A stretch of 27,259 nucleotides of DNA from Pseudomonadota bacterium (GTDB taxonomy: Bacteria > Pseudomonadota > Alphaproteobacteria > Rhizobiales > Devosiaceae). The notes below the pieces were generated by a model. The model saw nothing but the letters and a program-made list of their open reading frames with translations, had not been told where the DNA came from and did not search any database. The stretch spans positions 1 to 27,259 of the forward strand of contig JAEYXQ010000076.1 in the NCBI GenBank assembly GCA_023431205.1. The letters are read 5' to 3'. Of the stretch, positions 13,201 to 20,230 are shown in pieces (positions within the stretch are counted from its first letter, which is position 1; every line of letters begins with the position of its first letter). The position numbers and the translations under genes were made by a program.

Positions 13201-15402
13201 CTAGTTCGCCGTGAGCGTGATGGACTGGCGGCCGAGCCGCTCGTTGGTGACGGTGACCGTGACCGGGCCCTGCCCGGTGGCGCGCACCCAGAAGCCGGTC
13301 GAGCCGGCGCGCAGCGGCACCAGCGCCGGGCCGAGACGTTCGGCAGCGCCGGAGACCTCGATGCTGACCGGATCGGAGAAGAATGGCAGCTTGTTGCCGG
13401 CCTGGTCGAGGGCGCGGACCATGACGCGCACGGTTTCCCCCAAACCTGCCAGATTTTCGCCGTCCGCCTGCAGTTCGAGCGTTGCCGGTAACGGATCACA
13501 GACGAAATTCACCGCCCTGACCGCCTTGCCGCCGACATAGCCGGTGATGGTGGCGTTCTCCCAGGACATGCCCCAGCGGCCGAGTTCCTCGTCGCTGAAA
13601 TCCTTGCGGTCCATCACCACGGGGGCGTGCGGCAGGTGCGGATAGGCCTCGCGATCCGGCGCGAAGCGCTTGGGCGGATTGTTGCCGTAGCGCATTTCGA
13701 CGTAGTCACAGTTGGTTAGCACGATCAGCGGCAGCACCCCGCCGATGTTGCGCTCGCCGCGGGCCCAGAAGGTCACCGGCTTGAGAATCACCTCCTCGTC
13801 CGGCTCGCACTGGCTGGCATAGGCATAGGCGGCGAATTTGGGCTCGCGGAACATGTCCATGACGCCGTGGTGGCAGATGCGGTCGCCGGAGCCAAAATCC
13901 TTGTGGGTGTTGTAATCGAAGGCGCACCAGCCGATGCATCCGGCGATCTGCGGATCGCCATAGGCGGCGTTCATCACCTCGAGGTGGCGCCGGACGTGCT
14001 CGGCCTGACGCTGCTCCTGGTCGTTCACCTTGGTGGGGTACATGTGCCCGCCATACTCGGTGATCATGTAGGGCACGACACGGTCGAGGCCGGTGACTTC
14101 CTGCTGCGGGCGCAGCGGCGTGCGCGGCCGGTTGCCGCCCAGCTCCTCGTTGCCGAGAATGAAGTCGTTCATGGTGTAGACGTCTTCGAGCAGTTCGCTT
14201 TCGGTGATGTAGCGGACGCCGCCGGTGGGGCGGGTGGTATCGAGTTCGCGCGCCAGCTTGTTGGTGCGCAGGTAGAATTCGCGGTCGTCCTGGGACTCGT
14301 TGATGCGCACGCCCCAGATGACAATGGACGGGTGGTTCCAGTCTCGAGTGATCATGCGGCGGACGTTTTCGACGGACTCGTCCTTCCACCGCTCGCCGCC
14401 GATGTGCTGCCAGCCGGGGATTTCCTCGAACACCAGCAGGCCGAGTTCATCGCAGCGGTCGAGGAACCAGTGCGACTGCGGGTAGTGCGAGGTGCGCACG
14501 ATGTTGAGGTGCAGCTCGTGCTTGAGGATCTCGGCGTCGCGCTCCTGGGCCGCGCGGCCCATGGCATAGCCGGAATAGGGGAAGGACTGGTGGCGGTTGA
14601 GGCCGCGCAGCTTCACCTTCTTGCCGTTGAGCTTGAAGCCTTCGGGGGTGAACTCGACCGAGCGGAAGCCGAAGCGGAAGCTCGATTCATCCTGGCCATG
14701 GGTGGTGTCGAGGGTGACCGCGAGGGTGTAGAGCGCCGGATTGTCCAGGTCCCACAAGGGGATGCCGGTGAGGTCATCGAAGGCGATCTCGATGCTGGCG
14801 CTGTCGAGGGAAGCGTCCGTGGAGGCGATTGTGTTGCCGGCGCTGTCCTTGAGAGTGGCCAGCACAGTGCCCGAGAGCGGCAGGTTCTGCGGGTTGGCGA
14901 TCTCGATGCGGGCGCGGACGGACTTGTGGTCTGACAGGACGTTAGGGGTTTCGATCTTGGCGTTTTCGACGAAGATCGGGCTGGTGACGCGCAGCCAGAC
15001 GTCGCGATAGATGCCGGCATAGGTGAGGTAGTCGATCTGGCCGCCAAAGGGCGGAATCTCGGGGTTTTCGCTGCCGTCGATGGTGACGGTGAGGACGTTC
15101 TCGCCCGGCTGCAGCCGGCCGGTGAGGCGGACCGCGAACGGGGTATATCCGTCACGATGTGCCTGGGTTTCGTTACCGTTGAGGCTGACTTTGCAGTCTG
15201 CCATGACGCCATCGAACAAAATCGCGACTTCCCGGCCTTCCCAGGCCGGATCGGCGGTGAACAGCTTCTCGTAGGTGAAGGGGCGCTGGTAGCTCTTCTC
15301 GTCGAAATAGCTGAAGGGCAGCTCGACAGCCGTGTGCGGCAGGCGGACGGTGTCGCGGCCTTCGAAGAGCCAGCCGGAATTGAAGTCGGTCAGGGAACGC
15401 AT
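13201..15402 (-). CDS. Glycoside hydrolase family 2 (beta-galactosidase/beta-glucuronidase-like)
   Basis: This 733-residue retaining glycosidase has no signal peptide, so it should act in the cytoplasm on imported sugar. GH2 domains run in order: a jelly-roll sugar-binding domain (about 1-140, with YAGIYRDVWLRV), an Ig-like domain (about 145-250) and a TIM barrel from about 255 (KLRGLNRHQSFPYSG). The acid/base is E369 in IWGVRINES and the nucleophile E449 in MITEYGG. A C-terminal beta-rich region (about 600-733, VMVRALDQAGNKLPFFSD) follows. ATG 15402 sits 7 nt after the upstream permease stop; an open extension to 15489 overlaps the permease and is rejected. Its place within the ABC operon argues that the imported substrate is cleaved by it. 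GH2 also includes mannosidases, so galactoside specificity is inferred. Confidence 0.87.
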   Translation of the reverse strand: MRSLTDFNSGWLFEGRDTVRLPHTAVELPFSYFDEKSYQRPFTYEKLFTADPAWEGREVAILFDGVMADCKVSLNGNETQAHRDGYTPFAVRLTGRLQPGENVLTVTIDGSENPEIPPFGGQIDYLTYAGIYRDVWLRVTSPIFVENAKIETPNVLSDHKSVRARIEIANPQNLPLSGTVLATLKDSAGNTIASTDASLDSASIEIAFDDLTGIPLWDLDNPALYTLAVTLDTTHGQDESSFRFGFRSVEFTPEGFKLNGKKVKLRGLNRHQSFPYSGYAMGRAAQERDAEILKHELHLNIVRTSHYPQSHWFLDRCDELGLLVFEEIPGWQHIGGERWKDESVENVRRMITRDWNHPSIVIWGVRINESQDDREFYLRTNKLARELDTTRPTGGVRYITESELLEDVYTMNDFILGNEELGGNRPRTPLRPQQEVTGLDRVVPYMITEYGGHMYPTKVNDQEQRQAEHVRRHLEVMNAAYGDPQIAGCIGWCAFDYNTHKDFGSGDRICHHGVMDMFREPKFAAYAYASQCEPDEEVILKPVTFWARGERNIGGVLPLIVLTNCDYVEMRYGNNPPKRFAPDREAYPHLPHAPVVMDRKDFSDEELGRWGMSWENATITGYVGGKAVRAVNFVCDPLPATLELQADGENLAGLGETVRVMVRALDQAGNKLPFFSDPVSIEVSGAAERLGPALVPLRAGSTGFWVRATGQGPVTVTVTNERLGRQSITLTAN

Positions 15403-15409
15403 AGTTTCT

Positions 15410-16228
15410 CTATTTGACGGCGCCCAGCATGCCTTCGACGAAGCGCCGCTGGAGCAGGAAGAAGATGACGAGAGTGGGTAGGGTGGCAAAGATCGCGCCG
15501 ACCATGACGACGCCCCAGTCGGGCGTGTAGGCGGAGGTGAGGCCCGCCACCACGAGGGTTAGGGTCTTCATCTCGTTGGTCTGGAGCACGATCAGCGGCC
15601 AGAGGTAATTGTTCCAGTTGGCCATGAAAACGATGATGGTGGCGGCCGCATAGGTCGAGCGCATCACCGGCATGTAGACGAAAAAGAAGATCTGCCACTC
15701 CTTGAGGCCGTCGATGCGGGCGGCATCGCGCAGCTCGTGCGGGAAGGCCTTCGTTGCCTGGCGGAAGTAGAAGATGATGAAGATCGAGGCGACCGTGGGC
15801 AGGATGATCGCCTGGTAGGTGTTAATCATCTTCAGGTTCGCCATCATGATGAACAGCGGCACCATCAGCGCGGCGAACGGGATGGACAGCATCAGCAACA
15901 GGCCGGCAAAGACCCTTTCTCGGAAGCGCGAGCGGAAGATCTCGAAGCCATAGCCGGCGAGCGAGGAGACCAGCAGGGTCAGCGCGGTACCGACGCCGGC
16001 GATGAAGAACGAGTTGAACAGGATCCTCGGCATGTCGACCGAGGAGAAAAACGCCACCATGTTGGTCCACAAGGCCCCGCCGGGCATGGCCCTGCCCTTG
16101 ATGATGTCGGCGGACGTGTTGGTGGCGCCGACTGCCATCCAGAAGAACGGGAACACCGACACGAACGCCGCAATGCTGAGCAGCAGGTAGGTGGCAGCAC
16201 GGCCGAGAAGGGCGACGGGGTTGCTCAT
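15410..16228 (-). CDS. Carbohydrate ABC transporter permease (MalG-like)
   Basis: This 272-residue inner-membrane protein has about six hydrophobic segments, the first being YLLLSIAAFVSVFPFFWMAV. The cytoplasmic EAA loop that docks the ATPase reads ELRDAARIDGLKEWQIFFFV. The QRRFVEGMLGAVK C-terminus is characteristic of MalG-type CUT1 permeases. Its ATG (16228-16226) overlaps the stop of the preceding permease as ATGA, indicating coupled translation. It partners the permease at 16225-17154. Confidence 0.93.
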   Translation of the reverse strand: MSNPVALLGRAATYLLLSIAAFVSVFPFFWMAVGATNTSADIIKGRAMPGGALWTNMVAFFSSVDMPRILFNSFFIAGVGTALTLLVSSLAGYGFEIFRSRFRERVFAGLLLMLSIPFAALMVPLFIMMANLKMINTYQAIILPTVASIFIIFYFRQATKAFPHELRDAARIDGLKEWQIFFFVYMPVMRSTYAAATIIVFMANWNNYLWPLIVLQTNEMKTLTLVVAGLTSAYTPDWGVVMVGAIFATLPTLVIFFLLQRRFVEGMLGAVK

Positions 16229-17154
16229 GCGCGACGGTCCCGGGCGGCGAGGAACTGCAGCAGGCTCAGAATGCCGACCAGCACGACGATGACGTAGGAT
16301 ACGGTCGCGGCGTAGCCGAAGCTCGGCATGAACCGGAAGCTGAGATTGTAGATGTAGAGCGACAGGGTCAGGGTGGAGTCGGAGGGGCCGCCCGTTGTGA
16401 TCAGGTTGGGTTCGTCGAAGAGTTGCAGCGTGCCGATGGTGGAGATGACGGTGGTGAACAGGATCACCGGTTTCAGCATGGGAATGGTGATGTACCAGAA
16501 ACGGGCCCAGGCCGGGACGCCATCGATGCGGGCCGCCTCGTAGATCGAGCGGTCGATGTTCTGCATCGCGGCGAGATAGAAGATCATGTTGTAGCCGGTC
16601 CACCGCCAGGTGATGGCAGTGATGATGACGACCTTGGCCCAGAACGGGTCCGCCAGCCACGGGATGGGGCTGCCGATGATGTGGAGCGCCATCAGCATCT
16701 GGTTGATGATGCCGTCCTGCGCAAACATCGACTTGAACACCACCGAATAGGCGACCAGCGAGGTGACGCAGGGCAGGAAGATGGCGGTGCGGAACAGGCC
16801 CCTGCCCCACAGCCGGCTGTTGTTGAGGGCGTTGGCGAAGAGCAGTGCCAGGATCAGCATGACCGGCACCTGGATGGCCAGGAACGTCAGGGTGTTGGTG
16901 AGCGCCCGGATGAACACCGGATCCTGGGTAAGGCGGACAATGTTGGCGATGCCGCCGAAGCTCAGATTCATGCCGCGGCCGACCTGGAAGCTCATCCAGA
17001 GCGACCACAGGATCGGGTAGATCATGAAGAGCCCGAGCAGCACCAGCGCCGGCATGATGAAGAGCCAGCCGTTCACCTGCTCGCTGCGGGTGAAATTGCG
17101 GCGGCTGGTGCCGCGCCGGGTACTAGCCGCGCCTGCCATGCTGGTATCGGACAC
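16225..17154 (-). CDS. Carbohydrate ABC transporter permease (MalF-like)
   Basis: This 309-residue inner-membrane protein has six or more hydrophobic segments (first WLFIMPALVLLGLFMIYPI). Its EAA loop reads IYEAARIDGVPAWARFWYIT, typical of the sugar (CUT1) permease family. The N-terminal ~25 residues are basic and cytoplasmic. GTG 17154 (MSDTSMAG) is preferred, with a G-run about 5 nt upstream; GTG 17166 and ATG 17139 are alternatives. The gene is about 300 bp downstream of the binding-protein gene, with hairpins and a palindromic repeat between them. Confidence 0.9.
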   Translation of the reverse strand: MSDTSMAGAASTRRGTSRRNFTRSEQVNGWLFIMPALVLLGLFMIYPILWSLWMSFQVGRGMNLSFGGIANIVRLTQDPVFIRALTNTLTFLAIQVPVMLILALLFANALNNSRLWGRGLFRTAIFLPCVTSLVAYSVVFKSMFAQDGIINQMLMALHIIGSPIPWLADPFWAKVVIITAITWRWTGYNMIFYLAAMQNIDRSIYEAARIDGVPAWARFWYITIPMLKPVILFTTVISTIGTLQLFDEPNLITTGGPSDSTLTLSLYIYNLSFRFMPSFGYAATVSYVIVVLVGILSLLQFLAARDRRA

Positions 17155-17211
17155 CAAAACCCCCACCCTTGGTTAGCCATTCGGGCGTAGCCCTCATGGC
17201 CTTCTCCGCTA

Positions 17212-17340
17212 AAATCGCTCCACGGGAGCGATTTCCCCTCCGGTCGCCTCGAAGCCCCACAAGGGGAGGGAGACGATGAACACTGTCCCTCAGCCCTGCG
17301 CCTCCCTCCCCTCGATGGGGAGGGATGAGGGTGGGGTGGA
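17212..17340. repeat. Composite palindromic intergenic repeat, copy 2
   Basis: A perfect 9-bp palindrome AAATCGCTC/GAGCGATTT (17212-17220, 17226-17234, loop CACGG) is followed by GCCCCACAAGGGGAGGG (17254-17270). Next is a CTCCCTCCCCTCGATGGGG... block (17302-17340) that aligns with the left arm of the repeat at 1895-1987. It lies in the 304-bp gap between binding-protein and permease genes of one operon, so it is transcribed with them. No gene is seen in this gap. Confidence 0.6.
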
Positions 17341-17372
17341 GCCGCGCACCCCGCACCCCGACGTCTAGCCAA

Positions 17373-17446
17373 CGGCCCCGCGCACACTGCCGAGGCAGCT
17401 GCCGCGCGCGGGGCCGCGGGAGGCCGGAGGCGCGGTGCGCCTCCGG
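17373..17446 (-). terminator. Tandem hairpins after the binding-protein gene
   Basis: Nearest the stop codon is a perfect 10-bp stem, CCGGAGGCGC/GCGCCTCCGG (17424-17433, 17437-17446) with a 3-nt loop. Next is an 11-bp stem, CGGCCCCGCGC/GCGCGGGGCCG (17373-17383, 17406-17416). Neither has a T-run. Such hairpins commonly stabilise binding-protein mRNA or attenuate read-through to permease genes. Confidence 0.65.
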
Positions 17447-17458
17447 ATGGCTTGAGCC

Positions 17459-18733
17459 TTACTGGGTCTGCTGACGGACCTGGGCGTCGATGGCGGCAGC
17501 GATCTCGTCGACATTGCCACCGCTGGTCAGCGCCGGGATCTGGGCGACCACGGCGGCATCGGCCTCGTTGGTGAAGATGCCGTAGTTGACCGCCGGGATG
17601 GCGTTCAACCAGTCCGAGAAGTTCTGCCAGACCGGAGCGCCGCCGAAGAAGTCATCGCTGGCCGAGTAGGCTTCGCCTTCACGGGCGGCGAGCAGCGAGC
17701 CGAGGGCACCCTGGTTGACCAGGATATCCTGGTAGAAATCGGCATCCTGGCCCCAGACGGTGGCGAGGAAGTCGATCGCGGCTTCCTTTTCGGGACCGGC
17801 CGCCAGCACATACCAGCTCGAGCCGCCGAGGTTGGAGGCGTGGGTGGCGCCTTCGACATTGGCGAGCGAGGGAATGGGGGCAATGCCCCACTGGCCGGAC
17901 TGATCCGGATTGGCCTTGATGGTGCCGGTCATCCACACGCCGGTGACGGTGGCAAGGGTGTCGCCCGAGGTGAAGGAGCCGGTGTATTCGGTCCAGCCGG
18001 CGACCGGCTTGGTGATGCCCGAGGCGACGAGGCGCTGGTAGGTGGCGAGCGCTTCCTTGAACACGGGGTTGTCGGCGATGGTGACGTTGCCGTCGGCATC
18101 GAAGTACCAGGAGCCGGCGGACTGCATCATGATGCGGAAGATGCCGGCGTCGTTGGGATCGATCGGGAACATGACCTGCCCGGTCTTTTCCTTGACGTCG
18201 AGGCCGATCTCGATGAGTTCGTCCCAGGTGATGTCCTGGAGGTCCTCGGCGCTGTAGCCGGCTTCTTCCAGGATGTCGGCACGGTAGAACATGCCGGTCA
18301 CGCCGGAGTCGAAGGGCAGCGAATAGACTTCGCCGTTGAGGGTGGCGAGTTCGACCTTGTAGGGCGCAAAGCCCGAGTAGTCGATGTGGCTGGTGAGCGG
18401 TTCGAAGGCGCCCGGGAAGGACTGGAGGTACTTCTGGGCACCATAGTCCTCGATCAGCACGATGTCGGGCAGGCCGTCGGTGGTGCCGGAGGCAAGCTGC
18501 GCCTGCAGCTTGGTCTCGAGGTCCGCCTTGGCAAAGTCGACGACGTTGACGTTCACGTCGGGATGCTCGGCAGCATAGCGTTCGGCGGCCTGAGTCATGG
18601 TGGCGCCGTTGAAGTTCGGGTCCCAGGCCCAGACGGTGATGTCGACGGCCGAAGCGGCGGTCACGCCGAGCATGCTGACGCCGGCGAGCGCTGCAGCGAG
18701 CGTGCGCTTCCAGCCCGTGGAAATGCGGGTCAT
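17459..18733 (-). CDS. Sugar ABC transporter substrate-binding protein, family 1
   Basis: This 424-residue periplasmic sugar-binding protein delivers substrate to the permeases downstream. A signal peptide (MTRISTGWKRTLAAALAGVS..., cleavage near ASA-VDITVW) is followed by DITVWAWDPNFNG. It also has GLPDIVLIEDYGAQ and the EVYSLPFDSGVTGMFYRADILEEAG block typical of SBP family 1. ATG 18733 has GGAGG 7 nt upstream. There is no lipobox cysteine. It is the first transport gene after lacI. Sugar specificity cannot be read from sequence; the GH2 gene in the operon suggests a beta-linked oligosaccharide. Confidence 0.93.
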   Translation of the reverse strand: MTRISTGWKRTLAAALAGVSMLGVTAASAVDITVWAWDPNFNGATMTQAAERYAAEHPDVNVNVVDFAKADLETKLQAQLASGTTDGLPDIVLIEDYGAQKYLQSFPGAFEPLTSHIDYSGFAPYKVELATLNGEVYSLPFDSGVTGMFYRADILEEAGYSAEDLQDITWDELIEIGLDVKEKTGQVMFPIDPNDAGIFRIMMQSAGSWYFDADGNVTIADNPVFKEALATYQRLVASGITKPVAGWTEYTGSFTSGDTLATVTGVWMTGTIKANPDQSGQWGIAPIPSLANVEGATHASNLGGSSWYVLAAGPEKEAAIDFLATVWGQDADFYQDILVNQGALGSLLAAREGEAYSASDDFFGGAPVWQNFSDWLNAIPAVNYGIFTNEADAAVVAQIPALTSGGNVDEIAAAIDAQVRQQTQ

Positions 18734-18750
18734 TCTTATTCCTCCCTTTG

Positions 18751-18770
18751 GGGTGTATCCTCATTCACCC
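18751..18770. promoter_or_regulatory. Candidate LacI-type operator
   Basis: The 20-bp imperfect palindrome GGGTGTATCCTCATTCACCC matches its reverse complement at 7 of 10 half-site positions, with perfect GGGTG/CACCC ends. It lies just downstream of the candidate promoter and 18 nt before the binding-protein start, where a repressor would block elongation or initiation. It lacks the usual central CG. Confidence 0.3.
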
Positions 18771-18778
18771 TGGGAGGA

Positions 18779-18807
18779 AGCGTAGCCGCATCCAAACGGC
18801 CGCGCAA
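18779..18807 (-). promoter_or_regulatory. Possible promoter of the sugar-uptake operon
   Basis: On the minus strand TTGCGC (18807-18802) and TACGCT (18784-18779) are separated by 17 nt. The pair lies in the 89-bp gap between the lacI stop and the binding-protein start. A near-palindromic AT-rich patch GTAAATTTTTAC (18815-18826) overlaps the lacI stop upstream and is another candidate regulator site. Confidence 0.4.
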
Positions 18808-18822
18808 GATTTCAGTAAATTT

Positions 18823-19815
18823 TTACCCCGGCATCCCGCCGCCCGGCAGGCGGGTGCTGGCGCGCCACACAAGGCGCGAGGCGAGGGTGATCTGCTTGGC
18901 GAGTTCCCGGCCCCCGACACGCTCCAGCATCAGTTCCACGGCGGTCTCGCCGATCTCCTCGGCGGGCAGGTGCACGGTGGTCAGCGGCGGGTTGAGAAAC
19001 TGCGCCACCGACACGTCGTTGAAGCTCGCCACGCCGATATCCTCGGGGATCGACAGGCCCTTCTCGTGGATGGCGCGGTAGGCGCCGATGGCCATGGAAT
19101 CGTTGAAGGTGATGATGACCTCGGGTGGCCGCTTCTGCTCGAGGATTTCGGTGGTGAGCCGGTAGCCGCCCTGTTCGGTATTCTCGCCGCTGCGGAACAT
19201 GCGGTCGTCGAACCAGCCGGCCTGGGTCATCCACTGCACATAGGACTGCGCGCGCCGGTCGCCCCAGCCGATATAGGCGATGCGCCGATAGCCGGCGGCC
19301 GCGAGCTGGGTCAGCATCTTTTCCATCGCCAGCCAGAGATCGGCATGGACGCCGTCGAGCTGGTCGTCGGCGGGAGCGAAATCGGCGAACACCAGGTGAC
19401 GGGCGTGGCGGCGGAGCCAGTCGATCTCGTCCTCGTCCTGCCGGCCGATGGCGATGACGCCGGAGGCGCTCTGCAGCATGGCGGCATCGGGCCGGGCATC
19501 GGTGTGGTAGACCTTGACCGTTTCGACCTTGAGCGCGGCGCAGCGGCTCTCGATGCCGAGGCGAAGCCCGACATAATAGGGGTCCACCAGCTCCTGCTCG
19601 GGGCGGAGGAAGTGGACCAGAGCGAGCTTGGTCAGGCCCTGCTGGTTGGCGCGGTTGCGGTTGCGCGGGGTGGCGTAGTTTAGCGCCTCGGCGGCCTCGA
19701 TGATGGCATGACGCTTGCGGGTGGAGATCGACAGCGTCGGATCGTAGTTGAGGACGCGCGAAACGGTGGCGCTGGAGACGCCAACGGCAGCCGCGATTTC
19801 CTTGAGGGTGACCAT
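18823..19815 (-). CDS. LacI-family transcriptional regulator (EbgR/GalR-like)
   Basis: This 330-residue DNA-binding regulator has an N-terminal helix-turn-helix, MVTLKEIAAAVGVSSATVSRV (about 1-21), followed by the hinge-helix region. A periplasmic-binding-like sensor domain occupies about 60-330 (FNDSMAIGAYRAIHEKGLSIPEDIGVASFND). The segment NYDPTLSISTRKRHAIIEAAEALNY resembles EbgR and related beta-galactoside repressors, agreeing with the downstream GH2 gene. It lies 89 nt upstream of the binding-protein gene on the same strand and is the likely local repressor, released by a sugar inducer. The ATG at 19815 has no strong ribosome site. Confidence 0.93.
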   Translation of the reverse strand: MVTLKEIAAAVGVSSATVSRVLNYDPTLSISTRKRHAIIEAAEALNYATPRNRNRANQQGLTKLALVHFLRPEQELVDPYYVGLRLGIESRCAALKVETVKVYHTDARPDAAMLQSASGVIAIGRQDEDEIDWLRRHARHLVFADFAPADDQLDGVHADLWLAMEKMLTQLAAAGYRRIAYIGWGDRRAQSYVQWMTQAGWFDDRMFRSGENTEQGGYRLTTEILEQKRPPEVIITFNDSMAIGAYRAIHEKGLSIPEDIGVASFNDVSVAQFLNPPLTTVHLPAEEIGETAVELMLERVGGRELAKQITLASRLVWRASTRLPGGGMPG

Positions 19816-19862
19816 GCCGGAACGCTAGGGCGGCGACCGGCAGGCGTCAACCGCGGGTTCGG

Positions 19863-20171
19863 CTAGCGCCGGCGGCCCAGCAGGCGATCGGCGATGCGGC
19901 TGTTGCGACCGGCGGCGATGCCGGGGATCAGCAGCGCATCGATGAGCCACCACAACCCGACCAGCGCCCAGAGAAAGCCGAGGACGCCGAAGCTGACCAG
20001 GGTCAGCAGCAGCACGGCGGCAGAGAAGGCCAGCATGAGAAAGCCGCTCAGCGGCTTGCCGAGATAGAAGCGGTGCGCGCCGACATAGCCGAGGAAGAAC
20101 CAGAGCACATAGGCGACCAGCAGGGACTTCTTCTCGATGTCGAATTGGGCAAAGGCGCGATCGCTGGCCAT
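19863..20171 (-). CDS. TM2-domain membrane protein
   Basis: This 102-residue protein has two hydrophobic helices. The TM2 domain reads KKSLLVAYVLWFFLGYVGAHRFYLG, then a second helix and the closing GLWWLIDALLIPG, the family's conserved GxxxxHRFYLG and WxxxDxxLIPG features. The function of bacterial TM2 proteins is unknown. ATG 20171 has AGGAGG immediately upstream. It lies 59 nt after pbpC on the same strand and may be the last gene of the alpha-2-macroglobulin/pbpC unit. Confidence 0.88.
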   Translation of the reverse strand: MASDRAFAQFDIEKKSLLVAYVLWFFLGYVGAHRFYLGKPLSGFLMLAFSAAVLLLTLVSFGVLGFLWALVGLWWLIDALLIPGIAAGRNSRIADRLLGRRR

Positions 20172-20230
20172 GGGACCTCCTGATGAGCAGGTGCTAATTG
20201 GGGAGTGCCGAGCCCCGGTTCAAGCACCGG

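Noticed and set aside
15403..15489. 29-residue extension of the GH2 protein
   Set aside because: Ser/Pro-rich, overlaps the end of the permease gene in another frame. The conserved GH2 N-terminus begins at ATG 15402.
17212..17234. Rho-independent terminator
   Set aside because: The stem is perfect, but it is not adjacent to any gene end, lies mid-operon and is part of a composite repeat, so it is reported as a repeat.
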